Made by a program: the position numbers and the translations under genes
Shown here: positions 9,590 to 19,559 of the stretch, one piece after another
Layout of the letters: every line of letters starts with the position of its first letter
How positions within the stretch are numbered: position 1 is the first letter of the stretch
DNA from: Bostrychus sinensis
Lineage: Eukaryota > Chordata > Actinopteri > Gobiiformes > Eleotridae
Reading direction: 5' to 3'
Assembly: GCA_020698575.1 (NCBI GenBank)
Contig: CM036243.1
Coordinates: forward strand, 3,297,649-3,361,648
Length of the DNA stretch: 64,000 nt
The notes under the pieces: generated by a model
The model's input: only the letters and a program-made list of their open reading frames with translations
What the model was told of the DNA's origin: nothing
Databases searched by the model: none

Positions 9590-10056
9590 GCTTTACTCCT
9601 GTAGTAGACCTGGTTTAGTCCTGATTTTTCCTGTTCTAGTCATGGATTAGACCAAGTTTTATCCTTTTATCATTCATTGAATGAATGAATGAATTATCCT
9701 TTTATCCTTTTTTTAATCTGGTTTTGATTTGGATTAGTCCTGGTTTGGACCTATGATAGCCCTGGTTTAGGCCAGTGTTAGTCCAATTTTTTATCCATGT
9801 TATGCCATGGTTAAGTCTTAGTTTAGTCCTCCTGGTTTAGACTTGGTTTATTTATGCTTTTTTTCCCTGGTCTAGGCCGGGTTTAGACCTGTTTTAGATC
9901 TGGTTTAGTTCTGGTACAGCCCTGGTTTATTCAAGCGTTAGTCCTGTTTTTTTCTTGGTTTAGACCTTTTTTTTTATCAGGTCTAGACCTGTTTTGGTTC
10001 TGTTTTCTTCCTGATCTAGACCTAATATAGCTGTGGTTTAGTCAAGTGTTAGTCCT
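9590..10056. repeat. CCTGGTTTAGTCC-type degenerate array
   Basis: About 20 degenerate copies of CCTGGTTTAGACC/TCCTGGTTTAG in one orientation. This is the reverse complement of the array inside the 5138-5600 MITE. No terminal inverted repeat (TIR) was found here. The right side is interrupted by the A-rich tail of the L1 element (10057 onwards). Confidence 0.7.
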
Positions 10057-10684
10057 GTTTGTTTGTTTTTTTTGTTTGTTTGTTTGTTTTTGCCAAAATA
10101 TTTTTATAAATATTTTAACAATATCGTACACAAACATACAAACAATACAAAGTGCCTATCACAGAGCTATTGAGGAAGTGCAACCTGCAACAAATCCTAT
10201 ATATAAGTATTAGTGCAGTATTCCAAACCACAGTGTCCACTTCCTTTTGTCATGTGTGCTGTCCTCTGGTAAGTTTAAGTATTTGACATATATAATAAAG
10301 GGGTTCCAGATGTTTTCAAACTTTTCTTGGCCTTTAGTACACGTGTCATTGTTAGGTGCTGGCGCACCTTTTTCGCCTACTTTTAGTTATTTTTCCTTTT
10401 TTGTATATTTTGCTTATTCGGTCTTGTTCTTTTGATCAGTATATGATTTTTTTAACTACGTTAAGTTAACTAAGTTGTTTTTTTTCTCTTTGTTGCTCAC
10501 CAGAGCCTGTATATAAGCCCTATATTCTAAGCCCTGAGTCTATCATGGGAATTCTCAGAAATATGAGATATCATTAAATTATAAAATGAAGATATTGCAC
10601 CTTTTTTTTTTTTTTACCATCTTTTATCACCATTATCTCCAAAGCTGATGGAAGCAGGCTTTGTAACCACATTATTTTGATTTA

Positions 10685-10980
10685 AGGCTGATTTATACTT
10701 CTACGTCAAATCGACGGCGTAGCCCTGTGGACCCCTTTGCGTCGCTGCGAGCCCTCTCAAAACCTACACTGTAGCCCTGACGTGCACCTGGTCAAAAATG
10801 TAACTACGCGTCAAGGCGACGTGGACCGCAAGCGCTGTGATTGGTTGCTTGGTCTCGTGATGAATTGGCACTGCATGGAATGACGCAGAGGAGCAATGCA
10901 GAAGTATGAAGGGTTTTCAACGCCGTTGAGCCAACGACAGTAGTTTGGCGTCAAGAAGACGCGAAAGTATAAATCAGCCT
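10685..10980. mobile_element. PIF-Harbinger MITE with exact TTA TSD
   Basis: A 296-bp element with TIRs AGGCTGATTTATACTT at the left and AAGTATAAATCAGCCT at the right, preceded by A. It is flanked by exact TTA duplications at 10682-10684 and 10981-10983, as expected for PIF-Harbinger. The interior is GC-rich and unlike its surroundings, and the subterminal words CTACGTC and GACGCGAAAG mirror each other imperfectly. It splits the C-terminal part of the L1 ORF2. Confidence 0.9.
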
Positions 10981-11185
10981 TTACCCTTATAAAACTTCTG
11001 AGCTGGAGATATTTAAAGAAATGTTTCTTATCTAAATTATATCTGACATGCAGCTCCTGAAAGGTCATAATGTATCAGATTCTGGTGAATAAAGATTTTG
11101 AATCATTCCAAGGCTTTTGGCTTTCCATAATTTAAACGTTGTATAAGCTCTACCAGGAAGAAACAATTGGTTACCCCATACTGGA
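10811..11185 (-). pseudogene. L1 ORF2 C-terminal fragment
   Basis: Minus-strand words LFLPGRAYTTFKLWKAKSLG, then MTFQELHVRYNLDKKHFFKY and LQLRSFI, match the distal C-terminus of L1-type ORF2, where the pattern SFQEL..KY.L...HFFRYLQLR is usual. The coding part stops at about 10980, where the Harbinger MITE begins; the frame below that is MITE sequence. Confidence 0.7.
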
Positions 11186-11189
11186 CTGA

Positions 11190-11740
11190 ATTAGATATAT
11201 AGATATTAGGGCTGGGAATCGATCAAAAAAATTAACTAATCAATCGCAAATCTGAAAAAAAATTAATTGCGATTAATAACTACCAGTTATTAATCAGCGA
11301 TTAATCATATTATGAATTCACGTGCAAACACAAAATTGTAAGAACATTTATTTTGAATTAACCTTCACATACTTACATACATACTGCAATGCAAACAAAC
11401 CTTGTAAAGAAAATAAATGAATAGTCTCTTTGAGACCTGTAACTCAGACAAAGTTTGCCTAAATAAGGTACAACCAACAAATACACAAAACTTACCTAAA
11501 AAAGCATGTGTAATCTCTTTTAGAACTTTAACAAAAATAAGTTTAATTCTTCAATTAATAATCAATTGTTGTGGTTCACAACAGTGTAAATACTATGAAC
11601 TGTGTTACTCCAGTGGTAATTGAACTCATCCTTGCATAGACTGCACATAACTTTTGTTTTGTCTATATTGCTTGTCTGGTGATGATTTGAAGCAGAATTG
11701 TCCATTTAGCAATGTGTCTTTTTGGTCACTCATGTTGCTT
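11190..11740. repeat. Repeat-like AT-rich block with ATTAATCGC words
   Basis: It begins GGGCTGGGAATCGATC and carries several inverted words such as CAATCGC/GCGATTAAT. This is reminiscent of fish hAT-type non-autonomous elements. No coding content and no clear right end. Confidence 0.45.
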
Positions 11741-11927
11741 TAGCTCGGTCACTTGTTGCATTAGGCTCGTTCCAGATGAACTGCGCCTCGCCTGGATTGT
11801 GAACGAGAGTGCACGGCCGCAATGAGAGGAGGGGAAATACACCTGTACTGAAGTCGGACAGTTTGTGGCTCAGATCACGCACCATCACGCCCAAAATCCA
11901 CTTCTCGCGCACACTCCAGATGAGTGG

Positions 11928-12461
11928 CTGGAGTGTGTCAGCAGTTCCTGCAAGACCAAGGCATTGATGCTATGGACTGGCCCCGCCTGCTCCCCAGACC
12001 TGAATCCAATTGAGCACATCTGGGACATCATGTCTCGCTCCATCCACCAACCCTACGTTGCACCACAGACTGTCCAGGAGTTGGTGGATGCTTTAGTCCA
12101 GGTCTGGAGGAGATCCCTCAGGAGACCATCCTCCACCTCATCAGGAGCATGCCCAGGTGTTGTAGGGAGGTCATACAGGCGTGGAGGCCACACACACTAC
12201 TGAGCCTCATTTTGACTTGTTTTAAGGACATTACATCAAAGTTGGATCAGCCTGTAGTGTGTTTTCCCACTTTAATTTTGAGTGTGATCCAAATCCGGAC
12301 CTCCATGGCTTAATAAATTTGATTTCCATTGATAATTTTTGTGTGATTTTGTTGTCAGCACATTCAACTACGTAAAAAACAAAGTATTTAATAAGAATAT
12401 TTAATTCATTCAGATCTAGGATGTGTTATTTTAGTGTTCCCTTTATTTTTTTGAGCAGTGT
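11928..12461 (+). mobile_element. Tc1-like transposon, 3' part
   Basis: The plus-strand frame reads CSPDLNPIEHIWDIMSRSIH, the last part of a Tc1-like DDE domain, followed by QPYVAPQTVQELVDALVQVW and then a one-base frameshift. The sequence continues through a 3' UTR to TTTTTTTGAGCAGTG-like ends at about 12461. CACTGCTCAAAAAAATAAAG is the corresponding terminal repeat in inverse. The 5' half is absent. It is part of the block separating L1 pieces. Confidence 0.85.
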
Positions 12462-12894
12462 ATTTCATCATTTTAATCTGTGGTTTCTGTAAACAGACAA
12501 ATACACAATAAAGTAAATAAACAAACTGAACATCTCATACTAATGGCTCACTGTGCTTCGTAGTATCATTTAGCAACACTAACTAGCCTATAAAATCAAC
12601 AGTTGTAATTCCAAACAACAGACCACTTGAACTATTATTATTCCATATATACTTAACTTTATAAACATGAATATATCTTATAATTTTAGACTTACTTGCT
12701 AATGCACACACAGATAACATTGATGGTTTCAGAGGAGAAACAAGGAACATAATATAGTTTTTCCTCATTCTTATTTACGTGGGTCCTAATGGGGTCCTCT
12801 TAGGTGGCCATGAACATGTCTGAATATAATTGTCCACTAGGGGGCACATGAACACAAAGAACAGAAATCACTTCCTAATCACTTTAAGAGTAGT
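12462..12894. other. Unassigned spacer within the L1 disruption
   Basis: AT-rich, with no recognisable coding or terminal repeat structure. Confidence 0.4.
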
Positions 12895-13580
12895 GTGTAT
12901 TGATTGGCTTAAGTCTGACAGAAATAAAATCACATCATCTGCAAACAGCGAGAGCCTATGTTTATTTGGTCCAACAGAAATAAGTTGTGGGTGAGAGCGT
13001 ATTGCAATTACAGACAGTTCTATTAAAGTGAAACAACAAGGGCGAAAGTGGACAGCCCTGTCTGCAACCTCGGTTTATCATTATTGGTTTAGAAATGTTT
13101 CTGTTAGTTATTATTTCAGCTGAGGGATTTTCATATTGTACTTTAACTTTCTAAAATCCTGAAAAAGATAGAAACACTCAACTTTATCACCTTTTTTGTT
13201 GTGGAATGATAGCGGAGCTGTATCTGTTGCATCTTTTTATTAGTGAATTATATTGAATACTCTTCCTTACACTGCGAAAGACTTGCCCTTCCATAACAAT
13301 CCCATTTTGATCTCAAGTCAACTATATTTCGGTAAAATCTTTTGCAATCGTTCTGAAAGCAGTTTAGAAATGATTTTCAGAACTGAATTTAATAGAATAC
13401 TGGTTCGTAGGTTCTCACATTTATTTGGGGGTTTTCCTGGCTTTGGCAAGAAAATAATCAAGGCTGTGTTCATCGAAGGGGGAAGATAAGTTGACTGGAA
13501 GATTTCTGTAAACATGTCCAATAGAAGTTTATCTTTTAATTTCTTGTACAAATCTATTGGAAGGCCATCTGGACCCACTC
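12895..13580 (-). pseudogene. L1 ORF2 reverse transcriptase fragments
   Basis: On the minus strand GPDGLPIDLYKKLKDKL and then LPKPGKPPNKCENLR (13578-13318) form the N-terminal RT fingers. Further down, RQGCPLSPLLFHFN and a FADDVILFLSDL box (about 13065-12905) supply motif B and the FADD catalytic motif. Several frame changes separate them. Confidence 0.85.
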
Positions 13581-14162
13581 TTTTCCCAGATTTTATATGG
13601 TCATTGGCATGTCCAATTTCTTCTTTGGTAATTTCTAAATTTAGGTCTTTTTTATTTTATTTTGAAATACTAGGTTTATCTAATTTATTTAGAAAAGTGT
13701 TTATATCATCTAGTTGAATTGTTTTTTGTGCTTTGTATAGTTCTTTGTAATAGTCCTTAAATGCATTATTAATTTTTTCAGGAACAGAGTCTGCCCTTTT
13801 GACAAAATAGATGTGATTGGCAATTTAGATTCCAGTTGTTTTATTTGCCCGCCTTATCCCCCTGCTTGTAAAATGTTTGTTTCAGTGGCAAGAGACTAGC
13901 TCAGTGTTTATCATATTTAACTCTAAAAAGCAATCATTTTTCCAATTGAGGATCACTATCCCTATTTACTTTAGCTTGAAGTACTTTTATTTTATGTTCT
14001 AATTGCAACTTAACAGTCTTTTTTGATTTAGAACCTGTATAGCTAATTATATATCCTCTGAGGAAGGTCTTGAATGCTTTCCATTTTATTCATGCTGTCG
14101 TTTGAGTAGCATTAATTCAAAAGAATTCATCAATTTGTTTCCCTAAGTATCTCACCAAGTCT

Positions 14163-14736
14163 TCATCTTGTAACCATGTTGAAACAAGTTACAACAAGTT
14201 TATTATCTTTATAGACTAAGCAACATGGAGCATAAATCTCATAAATCGAGCCATTATGTGATTGATAAGCCCCAGTTGATCTGTCCATACTGAGGTCTAA
14301 CATACAGTTAAAATCCTCTGCTGTTATAAGAGATTCTGGGAGAGTAGCTAGAGTAAGAAACAGATCATTATAAAAATTGCTATCATCTAATGGGGCCATA
14401 AACGTTTGTTTAATTTAAGGTTTCTGACAATAGAGAGCCTTGAAGTATTAAATATCTTCCTTTATTGTCCTTAATAATGTTTTTAATTTGTAATGGGACA
14501 GACTTGTGTATTATTGTCAGAACTCCTCTGGCTTGTGATGTAAATGGTGCCGCATACCCTGTACCCTTCCTCCTCCTCACCCTTACATCATCTTCATCAG
14601 GAAGAGGAGTTTCCTGTAAAAATACAATTTTGGAATCCATTTCCTTCAGTTTATTCATAACCTGTTTTATTCTTTGAAGCTGTTGTAAATCCCTGCAGTT
14701 CCATGGAATAAAATTAAAAGTTACTCCCTGAGACAT
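14163..14736 (-). pseudogene. L1 ORF2 apurinic-type endonuclease domain
   Basis: The minus-strand frame starts MSQGVTFNFIPWNCRDLQQL; WNCR is the first catalytic Asn motif. It continues with KIVFLQETPLP, the catalytic Glu motif, and RRRKGTGYAAPF. After a stop near 14410 the next segment has LATLPESLITAEDFNCMLD, the usual GDFN motif with Gly replaced by Glu. These are the order and spacing of an EEP-type endonuclease at the start of L1 ORF2. Confidence 0.85.
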
Positions 14737-15035
14737 ATCTCAACAAAACTAAATCTGGTCAGATAGCTTGGCAGTGTAAGACTCTTCTTACTGATAGGCA
14801 CAACAGAACCAGATGCTAAAACATGCATCCTACCACACAGAACATGAACACTTCCCCTCCTCCCACACCCTTGTCCCACACTGAGGGTGTCCCACTCCCC
14901 ATTGTTTCGTCTCATGTTATGCTAAAGACCAGTCCACACCTGATGAGGATCAGTTAAACCACTCTTGTATCGCTAACCTACTAAAACTTTACTGCAACTG
15001 TTAAATTGAAACAATTTAACCCGTTCACTGTAAAT

Positions 15036-15498
15036 CAGGGGTGTCCAAACTTTTTTCCTTGGGGGCCACATACTGAAAAATGCATGTGCAGGAGGGCCAC
15101 TCAGTCGAGGCATCATATTTTGCATCACCACAAAACAAGATATCACTTTCCTACAGGGATCTTCACAGTGAATCATTCTTATGGATATTTTTATTGATTT
15201 GTTTTACTCTTGACCTCCGACAACCCCACATTTGGGCACCAGCACATAGTATAGCTTGTTTTTTTTTTTTTTTTTTTTTTTGGTGTCATCAACTGCTAAT
15301 TTCATTTTTTTTTTTTTTTTTTTTTTTTCTTAATGCCAGGTACATCTCACACAAATCAAGTTTTTACCTGCACTTCAACCTTGCAGTGAACAGTGCTACC
15401 TGTGGCAATTTGGGCCAATTGTGAATGAAGCCCGAGGGCCAATAAAAAATAGTCTGCGGGCCACATTTGGCCCCCGGGCCATAGTTTGGACACCCCTG
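15036..15498. mobile_element. hAT-type element with exact 8-bp TSD
   Basis: A 463-bp element. The left end is CAGGGGTGTCCAAACTTTTT and the right end reverse-complements to CAGGGGTGTCCAAACTATGG. Exact 8-bp TSDs CTGTAAAT lie at 15028-15035 and 15499-15506, the hallmark of hAT insertions. The interior has two long T tracts (about 15260-15330) and a GGGCCAC/GTGGCCC subterminal inversion. There is no transposase, so it is non-autonomous. Confidence 0.95.
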
Positions 15499-15699
15499 CT
15501 GTAAATGGTATTTAACTTAACTACCTTCTTATATGGCTGATTTGTGTTGTAAGTATTGCAAAATCATATTGTATTTTAAGTAATACACTCCGACCTTTAG
15601 CCTAAGAATAAAAATATACCAGCATTCAACATTCAATCAATAAAAAACAAAACAAAATTTCTGATGAACTAAAAAAATATCAGTCCTGTGTAACCCAAC

Positions 15700-17321
15700 A
15701 ATATCCGACACATATCAGAGTCATGGGTGCTTTAATTCTTTGTGTAGACTACTTCCCGAGCCATCCTGAAATTTCTTGAGAAACGCATTCTTTTCTGCAG
15801 TGTGTTTTGAATGCAAGTGTTTTAATTTCATAAGTTACCAGAAGGGTTGCGGGCATGAACCACTCCATGTCGAAATGCCCATCTTATGCCTGGTTCACAC
15901 GGCAAGATCTTAAAATTGTCAGAAGATTTTCAAAACCTGAGAGACCCCACACATGATCAAAGCTATCACAGGTTTGGTCCTACAGTGTGTGGTGTGCGGC
16001 CACACGGCAAAGACAACACACCACACACGAACAGATTTCACTCACGAGCATTCCCAGGTCAGACGGGAAATCTCACAAAACCTCACAAGATTAAACGTGA
16101 CTTCGGCGTACACAAACATGATGTACACAAACATGGCAATTGCTATAGTTTGTGGACTATTACTAACAGAGAAAAAACAATACAAAAGGAAAAGGCATTG
16201 GTTAAAGGAGCGGAGACAGCGTGAACATGCATCATGACAGCTGTTTGGATTTTGGATTCCCCTCTGTGCTTCCATCATCTCACTTTCTGATTGGCTACAC
16301 GTCACATTCAACAGGGTGCGTGCTCGTTTGTTCTCGGGACACACCACACACACTGCGATATCGGGCCAAGACATTCCAACATGTTGAATATCCATGATTT
16401 GAGATCGGAGCGGTCCCGACATCCTTCCGAGCAGACCAGAGCACTCTTAACACACCACACACAGCAGGAATATCTGATAAGATTATCTTTAGTGCCATTA
16501 CGATAATCAGGGCGACCTTAAGATTGTCAGAAGGGGAGAATCGGGTCAAAAATCGGCATAATTATCTTGCTGTGTGAACCAGGCTTTATGTAATTCTTCA
16601 TGAGCCTGTTTGAATTTTTTTCTCAGCTGGTGCACCCCCGTGGCTAAGTCGGGGTAAAAACGAACTTCTGGTCTTTGTAGTAAATGTCCTTTTTGGCTTG
16701 TGTTGCTCAGAAAACTGCCTGCTTATCCTTGTAGTTGAGAAACTTCATTATCAGAGTTCTTGGGCAGGATACGTTATCCCTCTTTGGTCCAATTCTGTTT
16801 GTTCCAAAATTATAGAGGACTGTAATGCCTCATTCATCAGTGCCCCAGGAATCCATTTCTTCAAAAAAACACGTGTTTTCTCCCTCAGCACCCTTCGGCA
16901 AATTCACAATTCTCAAGTTGTTTAAATGGGACCTGGCTTTTAAGTTCAAGAGTTTGTCTTCTATCATTTTGTTTTTAGACTGCAGCGTGTTTACTTTAGC
17001 TTGCAAGCTAATTACCTCGTGCTCTGCAGTGAAAATACGCTCCTCCACCCGAGACACAGTGTTTATTGCAGTCATTCATCTCTTTTTTCATATCTTGCAG
17101 AGTCACCATCACGCTGGTGAACCTCGAGGTGAAGTCCGCTTTCATTGAGTTCAACGCGGCCAATTTTTTTTTTTTTTACTGCCCTCAGGTTTGTTTTAAC
17201 CGATGTAGCCATGCTCTTGCTAACTTTAGGTGCTTTGCTACAGAGATTGTCGTCATATAGTTTTGATTGTTTGACTATCTCACCTTTCCCTTTCTGTGTT
17301 TTTGTCAAGTTAGGCATTATA
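15700..17321 (-). pseudogene. L1 ORF1 (coiled-coil RNA-binding protein), broken
   Basis: The ORF probably starts at the minus-strand ATG near 17321 (MPNLTKTQKGKGE). After a Lys-rich head comes a coiled-coil stretch, EHEVISLQAKVNTLQSKNKM, with heptad spacing. It leads into HLNNLRIVNLPKGAEGE, the start of the L1 ORF1 RRM-like domain. Further down, IMKFLNYKDKQ and EVRFYPDLATGVHQ-like words (about 16760-16640) come from the C-terminal domain. A MITE at 15889-16583 splits the last part, and frameshifts and a T-rich insertion near 17165 interrupt the rest. In L1 elements this protein coats the RNA. Confidence 0.8.
15889..16583. mobile_element. MITE with CCTGGTTCACAC termini
   Basis: A 695-bp element with TIRs CCTGGTTCACACGGCAAGAT and, at the other end in inverse, CCTGGTTCACACAGCAAGAT (19 of 20). 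Flanks CTTATG and CTTTATG suggest a degenerate TSD. Subterminal ACACCACACAC words recur on both sides. It is inserted in the L1 ORF1 C-terminal region. Confidence 0.85.
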
Positions 17322-17344
17322 CCTTCAAATCTCGATGTAAGGTT

Positions 17345-17815
17345 GTTTTCACACCTGTTAGTCCGGTAGACTCGGTTCGATCGCGGACTAAAGTTGCAAC
17401 ATTGTTGCATTTTTCAGCTGGTGCAGTTTGCTTTCACACTGCACTTTGGCAAACAAACCAAACCTTCTTTTGAATAAGGTAGACGAGGCAGTGGACCACA
17501 GAGCCACTACGAGCCATTTCTCCCATTATCGCTGTACACGTGTGTTTGTTTTGACTGTGCTGACCCACAAAGCCAGCAGCGTGCGCTGCTTCCTGGTTTT
17601 GTGTCGATATTTGATCCGCTTTGCATTCACATCTGGTATCAAACCGCACCGAACCGAGACTCACCTTTTCAGGTGGACCAGAGTTTGCTTTTTTGGTCCG
17701 AATCAGAGTTTGATTGCACATTCACACCTCCCCAAACAAACTGGAGTTTCTGAGCAAATGAACTAGAGTTCAATAAAAGCCAACCCAACAGGGCTGGTGT
17801 GAATGCACTCTAAAA
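17345..17815. mobile_element. MITE with TTTTCACACC-type ends
   Basis: It begins GTTTTCACACCTGTTAGTCC and ends GGCTGGTGTGAATGC, an imperfect TIR. GGTTCGATCG and CGAACCGAG-like words face each other inside. A related fragment with TTTGATTAAAG and GGAGTTTCT words occurs at 28510-28600. No coding content. Confidence 0.6.
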
Positions 17816-18329
17816 TCAAATGTGAACAGAAGAATTTGTTATATTTTGTTTTTTGGTTTTTTGGTTTTAGAATTTTCAGCCAAAATCAAACATGAAACAT
17901 TGATGCCATTGTGTCGTTTCCAGTCGCACATTTCTTCTGTTGTACTTTGCTCGACAGAACTGAGTCTGACCTGAAAGCACAGATGTAACAGCTCCACCAG
18001 TCCAATTAAATCTCCTTTTATCACTGGACTGAGGCAATCATCCCAGCTTCTCTTCTGCACTCATATAGCTGCATATATTCTGTGTGATTCTCATGTGGGC
18101 CGTCTTCCAACTTTACTTAATTATAGCCTTAAAAAATGAACTGTCTATGCCTGTTCTCTCTGTAGTGACAGTAAAAGAGTAAATGAGTTCTCCATTTCAG
18201 TGGGATGGAGGAAGCACAAGCTTGACTGTAACTTAGAAAGGAAAAGGGGTGGAAAAAGTGGGATGACACTGCATCTGAGACACTACAGGGTTGTCCTGAG
18301 TGGGATGTCCTGACTCAGGGATGGGGGTC
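17816..18329. other. No gene seen
   Basis: Unassigned sequence with no motifs or repeats recognised. Confidence 0.35.
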
Positions 18330-18484
18330 TAAAGCAGGGGTGTCTAAACCTTTTCCCAAGAGGGCCAGATTTGGAGATGTGCAAATGTTCAAGAGCCAAC
18401 AGTCCCACCTGATGTTTTATACAGTAGGAATTGAACACACATATAAATTAAATTTAAGTATTTTGTTTTCAAAAGCCAGATAAT
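18330..18484. repeat. hAT end fragment (CAGGGGTGTCTAAACC)
   Basis: It starts GCAGGGGTGTCTAAACCTTT and continues AGAGGGCCAGATTTGG, resembling the left end of the 15036-15498 element. The matching right end was not located. It is cut by the MITE at 18485. Confidence 0.55.
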
Positions 18485-18985
18485 CAGGGCGTGACATTTA
18501 CTTTTTTTCCTCACTGGCCACTGTGGCTAGTTTTGGTAAACGTTACTAGCCAATTAGTGTTTTTACTAGCCACAATTTAATTAGTGGAGATTTTGTGTAT
18601 ATTTTATAGTATATAATAGGCTTAAAGAAATGTAAAATTTGGTTTTATGTAGGGACAGAGATTTATCAAATAAAAGAAAACAGGTTTACCTAAATGCAGA
18701 ATAAAGAGTATTTCTGTGCATGTGGTGTCACATCTTTTAAAACATGTAATATGTTTTATAAATTAGTAATTTTCTTTCTTTATTCATGATAAATTACTAT
18801 TTAATAAATGGCGTACATTCGAGCAGAGCAACATAAATTCAGGCCTAACTTTTGAAGTTAAGATATAGGCCTAGGTATGCAAAAAATCCAACCGGCCAAA
18901 GTGGCAGTGGGAATATTTGTGACACTAGCCAAAATGAAAATCTACCTGCATTTGGCTGGTTGGCTAGTGTTAATGTTAAGCCCTG
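18485..18985. mobile_element. hAT-type MITE with 8-bp TSD
   Basis: A 501-bp element. The left end is CAGGGCGTGACATTTAC and the right end in inverse is CAGGGCTTAACATTAAC. Flanking octamers CAGATAAT (18477-18484) and CAAATAAT (18986-18993) differ at one base. GCCAGTTTTGG/CCAAAATG-like words mirror each other internally. A truncated relative lies at 33986-34090. Confidence 0.9.
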
Positions 18986-19548
18986 CAAATAATTATAAAT
19001 TACAAAGCTAAATCTTAAACAGGTCCCAACAAAATGACATCTTTGAACCTAAACACTTCAACTGCAAGTTTTTTCAACTTATTAGAAGAGATATAGGTAG
19101 AGAGGAGTAGATGAGATGCACAAATGAACAGACAAAGCTATGGAAACACAGTACTGTGCTGATAAGTAATATTTTTCTGTGAAGACATGATTATGTCTAC
19201 AAAAACTGTAAAGGTTTTCTCCAATAATAAGGTTTGGACCACAAAGGCACTCAAAAGAACATTCAATGAAAAGAAAATGGCATTCAATTCAGGAAACCTA
19301 TAAACAAAACTCATATGAATTGAATAAGCTAAGACAGAGGAGAGGGAGAGGGTAGAACAGGTCAAACAAGGGACGCCTGGAGGGGTGTCCAAACTCTGAC
19401 TGGTCGAAAATCTAATGGCTTAGGTCTGTGTCACAGTGGCAGAGGAACTGAACAGTTTCTACTGAAGATTTGAGCACTGTTGTCCTTTACACACATGCAC
19501 CGTCACCTGGACCCTCTCCTGTAATCTTCAGGAGTGCCTTGTTTGTAC
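18986..19548. other. No gene seen
   Basis: Unassigned sequence with no recognisable motifs, apart from an isolated GGGGTGTCCAAACTCTGAC word at about 19383 that resembles a hAT end. Confidence 0.35.
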
Positions 19549-19559
19549 ACATCCATCCA

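Larger units (their letters stand above)
10057..17335 (-). mobile_element. L1-type non-LTR retrotransposon, decayed, with nested insertions
   Basis: Pieces of one L1-type element lie in correct order on the minus strand: ORF1 (about 17321-15700), ORF2 endonuclease (14736-14163), RT (about 13580-12900), ORF2 C-terminus (about 11185-10810) and a further piece near 10340-10200. A tail of CAAA repeats follows at 10090-10057. It is interrupted by a MITE (15889-16583), a hAT element (15036-15498), a block of other transposons (about 11190-12890) and a Harbinger MITE (10685-10980). The ~450 residues normally between the FADD motif and the C-terminal region are missing. That the pieces come from one insertion is inferred from order and strand. 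Confidence 0.75.

Noticed and set aside
15240..15330. Long T tracts as a polyadenylated retropseudogene tail
   Set aside because: They lie inside the hAT element bounded by exact TSDs and have no adjacent gene-derived sequence.
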